Below are positions 58,199-64,000 of a DNA stretch of 64,000 bases, in pieces. The position numbers and the translations under genes are program-made. Position 1 is the first letter of the stretch; every line of letters starts with the position of its first letter. The notes beneath the pieces are model-generated. The model had not been told where the DNA came from. It worked only from the letters and a program-made list of their open reading frames with translations, and searched no databases. The stretch comes from Methylibium sp035762065 (GTDB lineage Bacteria > Pseudomonadota > Gammaproteobacteria > Burkholderiales > Burkholderiaceae_C): contig NZ_DASTPW010000043.1 in the NCBI RefSeq assembly GCF_035762065.1, positions 124,001 to 188,000 of the forward strand, written 5' to 3'.

Positions 58199-59388
58199 GC
58201 TACGACTGGACCGCGCCCGCGATCGAGCCGAGCGCCGACGCCGCGCTCGCTGCGCGCCTGCGCCAGCGCATCGACCACCTGACCAAGCCGCTCGGCGCGC
58301 TCGGCCGCATCGAGGCGCTGATGCTGCAGCTCGGCCTGCTCCAGCGCAGCGAACGGCCGCGGCTCGAGGCGCCGCAGGCGCTGGTGTTCGCGGCCGATCA
58401 CGGGCTCGCGGCGCAGGGCGTCTCCGCCTACCCGGCCGAGGTGACGGCGCAGATGGTCGCGAACTTCATGGCCGGCGGCGCGGCGATCAGCGTGCTCGCG
58501 CGCCAGCACGCGATGGCGCTGACGATCGTCGATGCCGGCGTGCGCTCGCCGATCCCGGGGCTGCTCGGCGAGGGGGCGCTGCAGGGCGCGGCCGCACCGT
58601 CGAGCGCGCGGCCGCGCTTCGTCTCGGCGCCGGTGGCCGCCGGCACGGCCGACGCGCTGCTCGGCGCGGCGATGAGCCACGCCCAGTGCGTGCAGGCGCT
58701 CGAACTCGGCCGCGCCACGGTGAGCGGCCTGCCCGGCAACGCGCTCGTGCTCGGCGAGATGGGCATCGGCAACACCTCGGCCGCCGCGCTGCTGACCGCG
58801 CGGCTCACCGGAGCGCCGCTGGCCCGCTGCATCGGGCGCGGCACGGGGCTCGACGACGCGGCGCTCGAACGCAAGCGCGCGGTGCTCGAGCGGGTCGCCG
58901 AACGGCATGCCGAGGCGCGCGCGCCGCTCGAAGCGCTCGCGGCCTTCGGCGGCTTCGAGATCGCCGCGCTCGCCGGCGCGCTGCTGCAGGCCGCGCACGA
59001 GAGGCGGCTCGTCGTGGTCGACGGCTTCATCGTCACCGCGGCGCTGCTCGTCGCGCATGCGCTGCGCCCCGCCGTCCTCGACGCCTGCGTGTTCGCGCAC
59101 TGCTCCGACGAAGCCGGCCACCGCGGCGCGCTCGATCACCTGCGCGCCGAGCCGCTGCTGGCGCTCGGCCTGCGGCTCGGCGAAGGCTCGGGCGCGGCGC
59201 TCGCGTGGCCGATCGTCGCGAGCGCCGTCGCGCTGCTCGACGGCATGGCGTCGTTCCAAGCCGCGGGCGTCAGCACCGCGGCTTCGTCGCACCCTGCGGG
59301 CGTCAGCACCGCGGCTTCGTCGCACTCTGCGGGCGTCGACACCGCGGCTTCGCCGCACGGCGCGGGCGTCGGCAGCACGCCGACGTGA
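58195..59388 (+). CDS. cobT: Nicotinate-nucleotide--dimethylbenzimidazole phosphoribosyltransferase
   Basis: Activates the lower-ligand base of cobalamin to alpha-ribazole phosphate. 397 residues; relatives end near 345-355. The core contains IDHLTKPLGALGRIEALMLQLG, VFAADHGLAAQGVSAYPAEVTAQMVANF, VLGEMGIGNTSAAALLTA, GRGTGLDD and the catalytic-base region FAHCSDEAGHRGAL (about 300). The last 42 or so residues are a tandem repeat of AGVSTAASSHP (DNA period 33 bases), not part of the enzyme fold. Its start overlaps cobQ by ATGA; its stop overlaps cobS. Confidence 0.94.
   Translation: MSYDWTAPAIEPSADAALAARLRQRIDHLTKPLGALGRIEALMLQLGLLQRSERPRLEAPQALVFAADHGLAAQGVSAYPAEVTAQMVANFMAGGAAISVLARQHAMALTIVDAGVRSPIPGLLGEGALQGAAAPSSARPRFVSAPVAAGTADALLGAAMSHAQCVQALELGRATVSGLPGNALVLGEMGIGNTSAAALLTARLTGAPLARCIGRGTGLDDAALERKRAVLERVAERHAEARAPLEALAAFGGFEIAALAGALLQAAHERRLVVVDGFIVTAALLVAHALRPAVLDACVFAHCSDEAGHRGALDHLRAEPLLALGLRLGEGSGAALAWPIVASAVALLDGMASFQAAGVSTAASSHPAGVSTAASSHSAGVDTAASPHGAGVGSTPT
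59263..59379 (+). repeat. 33-bp tandem repeat at the 3' end of cobT
   Basis: Three full units of GCGGGCGTCAGCACCGCG plus 15 further bases start at 59263, 59296 and 59329. A partial fourth is at 59362-59379. The first two differ in two of 33 bases and the third in a few more. The period is a multiple of three, so each unit adds 11 residues (AGVSTAASSHP) to CobT without shifting frame. Copy number may vary between strains by slipped replication. Confidence 0.9.
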
Positions 59389-60206
59389 TGCGCCGCCTCG
59401 CGCACGAGCTGCGCCTCGTCCTGCTGGCGCTCCAGTTCTTCACCCGCGTGCCGGTCACCGGCCGGCTCGCCGCCTGGGTCGGCTGGCAGCCGGGTTGGCT
59501 GAACGACAGCGCGCGCTACTTCCCGCTGATCGGCCTGGGCATCGGCGCCTTCGGCGCGCTGGTGCTCACGATCGCGGCGCAGTGGTGGCCGGTGCCGGTC
59601 GCGGTGGGGCTTTCGATCGCCGCGACGCTGCTGCTGACCGGCGCCTTCCACGAAGACGGCCTCGCCGACAGCTTCGACGGCCTCGGCGGCAGCGCCGACC
59701 GCGAGCGGGTGCTGGCGATCATGAAGGACTCGCGCATCGGCAGCTACGGCAGCGCGGCCTTGATCGTGGTGCTGGGGCTGAAGGCGCTCGCGCTCGCGTC
59801 GCTGCCGATCGGCTGGAGCGCCGCCGCGCTGGTCGTGGCGCACGGCCTGTCGCGCGCGGTCGCGGTGGCGCTGATCCGCGCGCTGCCCTACGCCGGCGAT
59901 GCCGAGCACGCGAAGGCCAAGCCGCTGGCGCAGCGGGTGTCGACCGCGGGCCTCGTGCTGGCGTGCATCTGGCCGCTCGCGGCGATCGCCGCGTTCGCCG
60001 CCGCGCAGGCGGCGAGCGGCAGCTTCGCGGTGCCGGGCTGGCGCGCCTGGATCGCTGCGCTGCTTGCGGCGGCGGGTGCCGGGCTCGTGTGCGCGCGGTG
60101 GTTCCGCAGGCGGCTCGGCGGCGTCACCGGCGACATGCTCGGCGCCGCGCAGCAGCTCAGCGAGCTGGCGGTGCTTCTCGCCGTGCTCGCCTGCGTCGGG
60201 CGATGA
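59388..60206 (+). CDS. cobS: Adenosylcobinamide-GDP ribazoletransferase (cobalamin synthase)
   Basis: 272-residue integral membrane enzyme joining alpha-ribazole (phosphate) with AdoCbi-GDP, the last step of B12 assembly. Family motifs LQFFTRVPV near the N-terminus, RYFPLIGLGIGAFGAL, the acidic metal-binding AFHEDGLADSFDGLGGSADRERVLAIMKDSRIGSYGSAALI and the C-terminal LGGVTGDMLGAAQQLSELAVLL are all present. About seven membrane helices. The ATG overlaps the TGA of cobT, at the end of its tandem repeats. Confidence 0.95.
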   Translation: MRRLAHELRLVLLALQFFTRVPVTGRLAAWVGWQPGWLNDSARYFPLIGLGIGAFGALVLTIAAQWWPVPVAVGLSIAATLLLTGAFHEDGLADSFDGLGGSADRERVLAIMKDSRIGSYGSAALIVVLGLKALALASLPIGWSAAALVVAHGLSRAVAVALIRALPYAGDAEHAKAKPLAQRVSTAGLVLACIWPLAAIAAFAAAQAASGSFAVPGWRAWIAALLAAAGAGLVCARWFRRRLGGVTGDMLGAAQQLSELAVLLAVLACVGR

Positions 60207-60784
60207 CACGCGCCGCACTCGTCGTGTGGCGCCATCCGCGCCCGAACGGCGCGTCGGGTCTGTGTCTCGGGGCACGCAGCGATCCGGGCGTCGATCACCG
60301 TCGCGCGAAGCGGCTGGCCCATCGCATCCGCGGCGCGGCGCGGCGCGAGGGCGCAGCGCGCGAGATCGCGGTGTCGCCGCTGCGCCGCTGCCGCGAGGTC
60401 GGCCGCTGGCTGCGGCGCTTCGGCTTTCGTTGCGTGGTCGATGCGCGGCTCGTCGAACTCGACTTCGGCGAATGGGACGGGCGGCGCTGGAGCGACATCG
60501 ACCCCGCCGCGATCGGGCAATGGGCCGCCGACCTCGCGACGCAGGCCCCTCCAGGCGGCGAGACGGTGCGGCAACTGCTGCAGCGCGCGGCCGCCGTGCT
60601 TGCCGCGCCGAGCGCCCGCTGGATGGTCGCGCACGGCGGTTTCATCTCCGCCGCGTCGTGGCTCGCGGCGCGCGGCGAAGCCGCACCGACCGCTGCCGAC
60701 TGGCCGCGTGCGCCGGGCCATGGGGTCGCGTCGCTGCTGGGTACCGCGACGGCCGAAGGCGCCGGCGTGTCGCGCCGCGGCTGA
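60203..60784 (+). CDS. cobC: Histidine phosphatase family protein, probable alpha-ribazole phosphatase
   Basis: 193 residues with the phosphohistidine phosphatase fold. The catalytic motif reads VWRHPRPNG (usual RHG), the second phosphate-contact region is EIAVSPLRRCREVGRWL and LVELDFGEWDGRRWSDI holds the acid/base. The second histidine lies in MVAHGGFISAAS. CobC-type enzymes dephosphorylate alpha-ribazole phosphate or adenosylcobalamin phosphate. Assignment to that step rests mainly on position after cobS (ATGA overlap). RHP in place of RHG is somewhat unusual but keeps the nucleophilic His. Confidence 0.85.
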   Translation: MTRAALVVWRHPRPNGASGLCLGARSDPGVDHRRAKRLAHRIRGAARREGAAREIAVSPLRRCREVGRWLRRFGFRCVVDARLVELDFGEWDGRRWSDIDPAAIGQWAADLATQAPPGGETVRQLLQRAAAVLAAPSARWMVAHGGFISAASWLAARGEAAPTAADWPRAPGHGVASLLGTATAEGAGVSRRG

Positions 60785-60799
60785 CCTGACGGTTCGGCC

Positions 60800-61918
60800 T
60801 CAGAAGCTCTTGTTCTTCACGTCCTTGGCGATGTCGGCAATGGCGTCTTTCGTCGTTTCCTTGGCAATGCTCAGGGCCAGCCCGGCAGGCGTGATGCGGC
60901 CCTTCTTCACAGCATTCAGGGCGCCTTCGCCGACGTTCTCCAAGTGGTTCACGTAGCCCTTCGCCCCGCCCACGAGCATCTTGCCGAAGTCGGTCGGCCG
61001 CTCCTTGTCGGATTCGCCCATGCCCTTGAGAACCTGACCGAGCACCGGGTTGACGAAGCTGATGATCTTGCCGGCCTTCTCCAGGTTGACGGTGTGCGAG
61101 CTGCGGGTGGTGCCATTCAGTCGAACGTGCTTGTCCTTGGTGTGCTTGAGGTTCGGATTGCTCAGCACCTGATCGGTATTTCGATCCTGGTTGGCCCACG
61201 CCGCCGGATCGCCGCGCTGCTCTTTCGGCGGGTCTTCCTTGAGCGAATTCTTCAGGTCGGCCATTTCCGTGCCGTCGCGGATGTCGCCGCTCTTCGTGCA
61301 CCCGTGCATCCGGCCGCTGTTGACGACGTCGCCGCGGTCGCCGCCCTCGCGGTTGAGCTTGTGCTTGATGATGCCGATGTGCCGCGCGGCGTTGTAGGCC
61401 GATTGGGCGCGGTCTTCGGCGCTCCGGTTGGCGTCCGTCCAGTCGCCGTATCGGGCCTTCAGCTTGTCCTTCATGCCCTCCTGATTGCCGAGTCGTTTCA
61501 GAAGGCCGTTGTTGGCATTCAGATAGTCGTCAGCCGTCTTCGTGGGATCGACGGGCTTGTCGTCGCGCCGCGGCACGGTGTCCGGCGCACCCGGCACGCC
61601 CGAGGCTGCGCCGGCGCGCGCCGCCGCAGGAGGAGGCTTCTTCCAAACGTCCGCACTCGGTGAAGGCAAGGCCGCGGGAAACGCCTGAAGGCGCGTCAGC
61701 GTCGCCGCGCCGTTGACGGACGGCGACCCCGGCAGGTTCGACTCGAACGAGGGTGTCCTCAGGCGTGCGGCGGGAGTCCCGAGCGCTTCGAGCATCGGCG
61801 ACTGCAGTTGTCTCGCGCCGAGCGCCGCGGGCGCAAGGCCGGCGGCTTCCGACGAGGGCTCGGGCCGCTCGACGGTGCGGACGCCGCGCGTTGCCGTGGA
61901 GAGGACTGCGAGAGACAT
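60800..61918 (-). CDS. Unknown protein, possibly acquired
   Basis: 372 residues from the ATG at 61918 (MSLAVLSTATRGVRTVERPEPSSEAAG); a GTG at 62017 would add 33. The first 160 or so residues are Ala/Pro/Ser-rich and disordered-looking. The rest is Lys/Asp/Asn-rich and helical (DDYLNANNGLLKRLGNQEGMKDKLKARYGDW, SAYNAARHIGIIKHKLNREGG, GKIISFVNPVLGQVLKGMGESDKERPTDFGKMLVGGAKGYVNHL). It uses more AT-ending codons and Lys/Asn than its neighbours, which suggests a different origin. The disordered N-terminus followed by a polar helical body resembles secreted effector architecture, but no motif or secretion gene supports it. I do not recognise the family. Confidence 0.7.
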   Translation of the reverse strand: MSLAVLSTATRGVRTVERPEPSSEAAGLAPAALGARQLQSPMLEALGTPAARLRTPSFESNLPGSPSVNGAATLTRLQAFPAALPSPSADVWKKPPPAAARAGAASGVPGAPDTVPRRDDKPVDPTKTADDYLNANNGLLKRLGNQEGMKDKLKARYGDWTDANRSAEDRAQSAYNAARHIGIIKHKLNREGGDRGDVVNSGRMHGCTKSGDIRDGTEMADLKNSLKEDPPKEQRGDPAAWANQDRNTDQVLSNPNLKHTKDKHVRLNGTTRSSHTVNLEKAGKIISFVNPVLGQVLKGMGESDKERPTDFGKMLVGGAKGYVNHLENVGEGALNAVKKGRITPAGLALSIAKETTKDAIADIAKDVKNKSF

Positions 61919-62083
61919 ACCGATGCGAATGGCGGACGGGACGGCGTCCAGGATGCACGGTCGCGCCGCAAGCCGTCGAGCCACGGCGAACAAGCCGGCC
62001 GAATTGCGAAGCTGCACACGGTGGAACGTCGCTTGAGGCGACCGCGCCTTGCGATGGCCTCGAGCTCTTCGGCCGGAGCAGGC

Positions 62084-62719
62084 TCAGGCGCGGGTCTTGG
62101 GCTGGTACTCGCAAAGGCTCGCCACGCCGCACTGGGGACACAGCGGCCGGCGTGCCTGGCAGACGTAGCGGCCGTGCAGGATCAGCCAGTGATGCGCGTG
62201 CTCCATGTAGGCGGCCGGCACGCGCCGCAGCAGCTGCATCTCCACCGCGAGCACGTCCTTGCCCGGCGCCAGGCCGGTGCGGTTGCTCACACGGAAGATG
62301 TGCGTGTCCACCGCCATCGTCGGTTCGCCGAACGCGACGTTGAGGACGACGTTGGCCGTCTTGCGGCCGACGCCGGGCAGCGCTTCGAGCGCTTCGCGCG
62401 AACGCGGCACCGCGCCGCCGTGGCGCTCGATCAGCAGCCGGCAGGTCTCGTGCAGGTTCTTCGCCTTGTTGCGGTACAGGCCGATCGTGCGGATGCGCTC
62501 GGCGATGCCTTCGACGCCGAGGGCGAGCATCTTCTGCGGCGTCGGCGCGCTGGCGAACAGCCGCCGCGTCGCCTTGTTGACGCCGGCATCGGTGGCCTGC
62601 GCCGACAGCAGCACCGCGGCGAGCAGCTCGAACACCGAGCTGAACGCCAGCTCGGTCTGCGGCTCGGGGTTCGCCGCCTGAAGCACGGCGAAGAAGGCGT
62701 CGATCGCCGCCGGCTTCAT
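62084..62719 (-). CDS. nth: Endonuclease III
   Basis: 211-residue base-excision repair glycosylase/AP lyase for oxidised pyrimidines. FELLAAVLLSAQATDAGVNKAT leads to the helix-hairpin-helix LEALPGVGRKTANVVLNVAFG. The catalytic Asp is in PTMAVDTHIFRVSNRTGL; the lysine lies in the HhH at GRKTAN. The C-terminal [4Fe-4S] cluster is CQARRPLCPQCGVASLCEY. The start overlaps the stop of the rsxB-like gene (ATGA), the usual pairing in Betaproteobacteria. Confidence 0.95.
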   Translation of the reverse strand: MKPAAIDAFFAVLQAANPEPQTELAFSSVFELLAAVLLSAQATDAGVNKATRRLFASAPTPQKMLALGVEGIAERIRTIGLYRNKAKNLHETCRLLIERHGGAVPRSREALEALPGVGRKTANVVLNVAFGEPTMAVDTHIFRVSNRTGLAPGKDVLAVEMQLLRRVPAAYMEHAHHWLILHGRYVCQARRPLCPQCGVASLCEYQPKTRA

Positions 62720-63243
62720 GCCGGCCCGAACGCCGCTTCGGCCCGCGCGCGGCGCGCGTTGCGTGCGGCGTAGCGCGCGCGCGATGCCTCGGCCTGCTCG
62801 CGCGACCACGCGGCCCAGCCGCAGGGTTGCGGATCGGCATGCGCCGGCAGCATCACGATGCAGTCGACCGGGCAGGCCGGCAGGCACAGTTCACAGCCGG
62901 TGCATTGCGCTTCGATCACGGTGTGCATGCGCTTGGCCGCGCCGACGATGCAGTCGACCGGGCAGGCCTTGATGCAAAGGGTGCAGCCGATGCAACGCGC
63001 CTCGTCGATCACCGCGAGGCGCAGCGGGCCTTCGAGGCCGTGGCGGGCGTCGAGCGGCAGCGGCTCGCGGCCGGTGATCGCCGCCAGCCGCGCGATGCCC
63101 TCGGCGCCGCCCGGCGGGCAGCGGTTGATCGGCGCGCCGGCCGCGACCGCCTCGGCATAGCGCCGGCAGTCGGGCTCGCCGCAGCGGGTGCATTGCGTCT
63201 GCGGCAGCGCCGCATCGATTGCCGCCACGAGCGGCTCAGTCAT
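62716..63243 (-). CDS. rsxB: RsxB/RnfB-like electron transport ferredoxin
   Basis: 175 residues from the ATG at 63243 (alternatives are an ATG at 63252, and a TTG at 63261 with GGAGG five bases ahead). The N-terminal Fe-S domain is QTQCTRCGEPDCRRYAEAVAAGAPINRCPPGG (DUF/RnfB-type four cysteines). Two [4Fe-4S] ferredoxin motifs follow, CIGCTLCIKACPVDCIVGA and CTGCELCLPACPVDCIVML. It lacks the N-terminal membrane helix of true RnfB, like the stand-alone form found next to nth in Betaproteobacteria. A function in supplying electrons to cluster enzymes is inferred. Confidence 0.9.
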   Translation of the reverse strand: MTEPLVAAIDAALPQTQCTRCGEPDCRRYAEAVAAGAPINRCPPGGAEGIARLAAITGREPLPLDARHGLEGPLRLAVIDEARCIGCTLCIKACPVDCIVGAAKRMHTVIEAQCTGCELCLPACPVDCIVMLPAHADPQPCGWAAWSREQAEASRARYAARNARRARAEAAFGPA

Positions 63244-63297
63244 CGTCTCCATCGTCGGCAAGACTTCCTCCCTCCCGCATCCGCCAGCTCTGATCCC

Positions 63298-63379
63298 GCC
63301 GCCGCGACGGATCCGGCTTCGGCGGTCCGTTCGAGGCTCCCCCCTCGGGGGAGCGGCGCAGCCGCAACCGGGGTGGGTC
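63298..63379. repeat. GC-rich palindromic repeat element, copy B
   Basis: About 80 bases between the rsxB-like gene and the depolymerase gene, alignable block by block with the element at 15419-15499. It shares GGATCCGGCTTCGGCGG, then the palindrome CTCCCCCCTCGGGGGAG, then GCGGCGCAGCCGCAAC and GGGGTGGGTC. The palindrome is longer and perfect here. As RNA the central hairpin might terminate transcription of the depolymerase gene on the minus strand. Confidence 0.7.
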
Positions 63380-63382
63380 AGT

Positions 63383-64000
63383 TCACTTGTCGTGGCGCGC
63401 GATGAACTCGCGGATCTGCGGGTAGGCCAGTTCGCGCCAGCGGCGGCCGGAGAAGATGCCGTAGTGGCCCGCGCCCTTGACCTCGAAGTGGCCCTTGCGC
63501 GTCTTCGGGATGCCCTTGCACAGCTCGATCGCGGCGGCGGTCTGGCCGCTGCCGGAGATGTCGTCGAGCTCGCCTTCGACCGTCAGCAGCGCGGTGGTCT
63601 TGATGTCCTGCGGCTTGACCAGCTCGCCGGCGACTTCCCAGCTGCCGTGCACCAGCGCGAAGTCCTGGAACACGACCTTGATCGTGTCGAGGTAGTACTC
63701 GGCCGGGAGGTCGAGCACCGCGTTGTACTCGTCGTAGAAGGTGCGGTGCGCGTCGGCGCCGTCGTCGTCACCGCGCACGAGGTCAAGGAAGTAGTCGTAG
63801 TGCGCGGTCAGGTGGCGGTCCGGGTTCATCGCGACGAAGCCGGTGTGCTGCATGAAGCCCGGGTAGACCTTGCGGCCGGCGCCGGGGTAGTTGGCCGGCA
63901 CGCGGTAGATCACGTTGTTCTCGAACCACTCGTAGCTCTTGTTCATCGCCAGGTTGTTGACGGCGGTGGGCGAGCGGCGCGCGTCGATCGGCCCGCCCAT
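63383..64000 (-). CDS. phaZ: Intracellular polyhydroxybutyrate depolymerase (5' end beyond window)
   Basis: 206 codons of the C-terminal part of a PHB depolymerase (about 400 residues in full). The first residues seen, MGGPIDARRSPTAVNNLAMNKSYEWFENNVIYRVPANYPGAGRKVYPGFMQHTGFVAMNPDRH, are an internal family block. The methionine at the window edge is therefore unlikely to be the start. Later segments are DDDGADAHRTFYDEYNAVLDLPAEYYLDTIKVVFQDFAL and LLTVEGELDDISGSGQTAAAIELCKGIP, with the catalytic Asp region, and the His in VKGAGHYGIFSGRRWR. It mobilises stored PHB. The repeat element separates it from rsxB. Confidence 0.92.
   Translation of the reverse strand: MGGPIDARRSPTAVNNLAMNKSYEWFENNVIYRVPANYPGAGRKVYPGFMQHTGFVAMNPDRHLTAHYDYFLDLVRGDDDGADAHRTFYDEYNAVLDLPAEYYLDTIKVVFQDFALVHGSWEVAGELVKPQDIKTTALLTVEGELDDISGSGQTAAAIELCKGIPKTRKGHFEVKGAGHYGIFSGRRWRELAYPQIREFIARHDK

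Noticed and set aside
59263..59379. CRISPR-like array.
   Set aside because: The 33-bp units are directly adjacent with no spacers and encode protein; it is a tandem coding repeat.

Overview
The window is GC-rich (about 70%) chromosomal DNA of a betaproteobacterium. It is most likely a member of the Burkholderiales near Rubrivivax, Leptothrix or Methylibium. The evidence is the DUF3460-scpA-panB order, the DUF3305/DUF3306 formate dehydrogenase maturation set, ybiB, a GatB/YqeY-rpsU pair, and the order EVE gene - 6S RNA - zapA. Genes are tightly packed, often sharing the four bases ATGA. No insertion sequence, prophage, CRISPR array or rRNA operon was seen.

Layout. 1-9 kb: pantothenate synthesis (panB, cut by the left edge), chromosome segregation (scpA), a CYTH/CHAD protein, metG, a histidine-kinase-like protein without its histidine, and a PLP decarboxylase. 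9-24.4 kb: a respiratory formate dehydrogenase cluster (apbC, DUF3305, DUF3306, a large ferredoxin-type protein, a TorD-like chaperone, a Tat leader peptide protein, fdh alpha, beta and gamma with two small exported proteins, and fdhD). Set into it on the opposite strand is a selenocysteine operon, selB - tRNA(Sec) - selA. 24.3-35.1 kb: housekeeping and stress genes (half-size bile-acid-type transporter, Mpo1-like, GST, Crp/Fnr regulator, dcd, ypfJ, dinB, yqeY, rpsU, BaiN-like flavoprotein, sterol desaturase, ybiB). 35.2-43.5 kb: nitrate/nitrite assimilation (nasA, nirD, nirB), a deletion scar carrying remnants of a PP2C gene and probably a narK gene, and an ANTAR regulator fused to a PilJ-type sensor. 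43.5-47.1 kb: a GGDEF-like protein, TauE/SafE, EVE, 6S RNA and zapA with a zapB-like gene. 47.2-60.8 kb: a cobalamin riboswitch followed by a long co-directional B12 uptake and salvage operon. 60.8-64 kb: an unknown protein, nth, an RsxB-like ferredoxin and a PHB depolymerase cut by the right edge.

Main discovery. The tRNA between selB and selA (15506-15602, minus) has the full architecture of a bacterial tRNA(Sec): 8-bp acceptor stem, 6-bp D stem, long variable arm and encoded CCA. Its anticodon, however, is GCA (cysteine), not UCA. In the adjacent formate dehydrogenase alpha gene, the codon at the selenocysteine position (codon 210, bases 18582-18584) is TGC, not TGA. It is followed by a SECIS-like hairpin whose GGTGT loop begins 18 nt after the codon, the spacing I recall for E. 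coli fdhF. Codon and anticodon have changed together, from UGA/UCA to UGC/GCA. This is a candidate sense-codon selenocysteine system in which one UGC is read as selenocysteine through SelB and the hairpin, while other UGC codons stay cysteine.

How the genes work together. The Fdh complex would oxidise formate in the periplasm and pass electrons to quinone. DUF3305/3306, the ferredoxin protein, the TorD-like chaperone and FdhD mature it, and SelA, SelB and the tRNA would supply its active-site residue. The B12 operon imports corrinoid, adenosylates it (CobO), activates cobinamide (CobU) and assembles the nucleotide loop (CbiB, CobD-type decarboxylase, CobT, CobS, phosphatase). No corrin-ring synthesis genes are present here.
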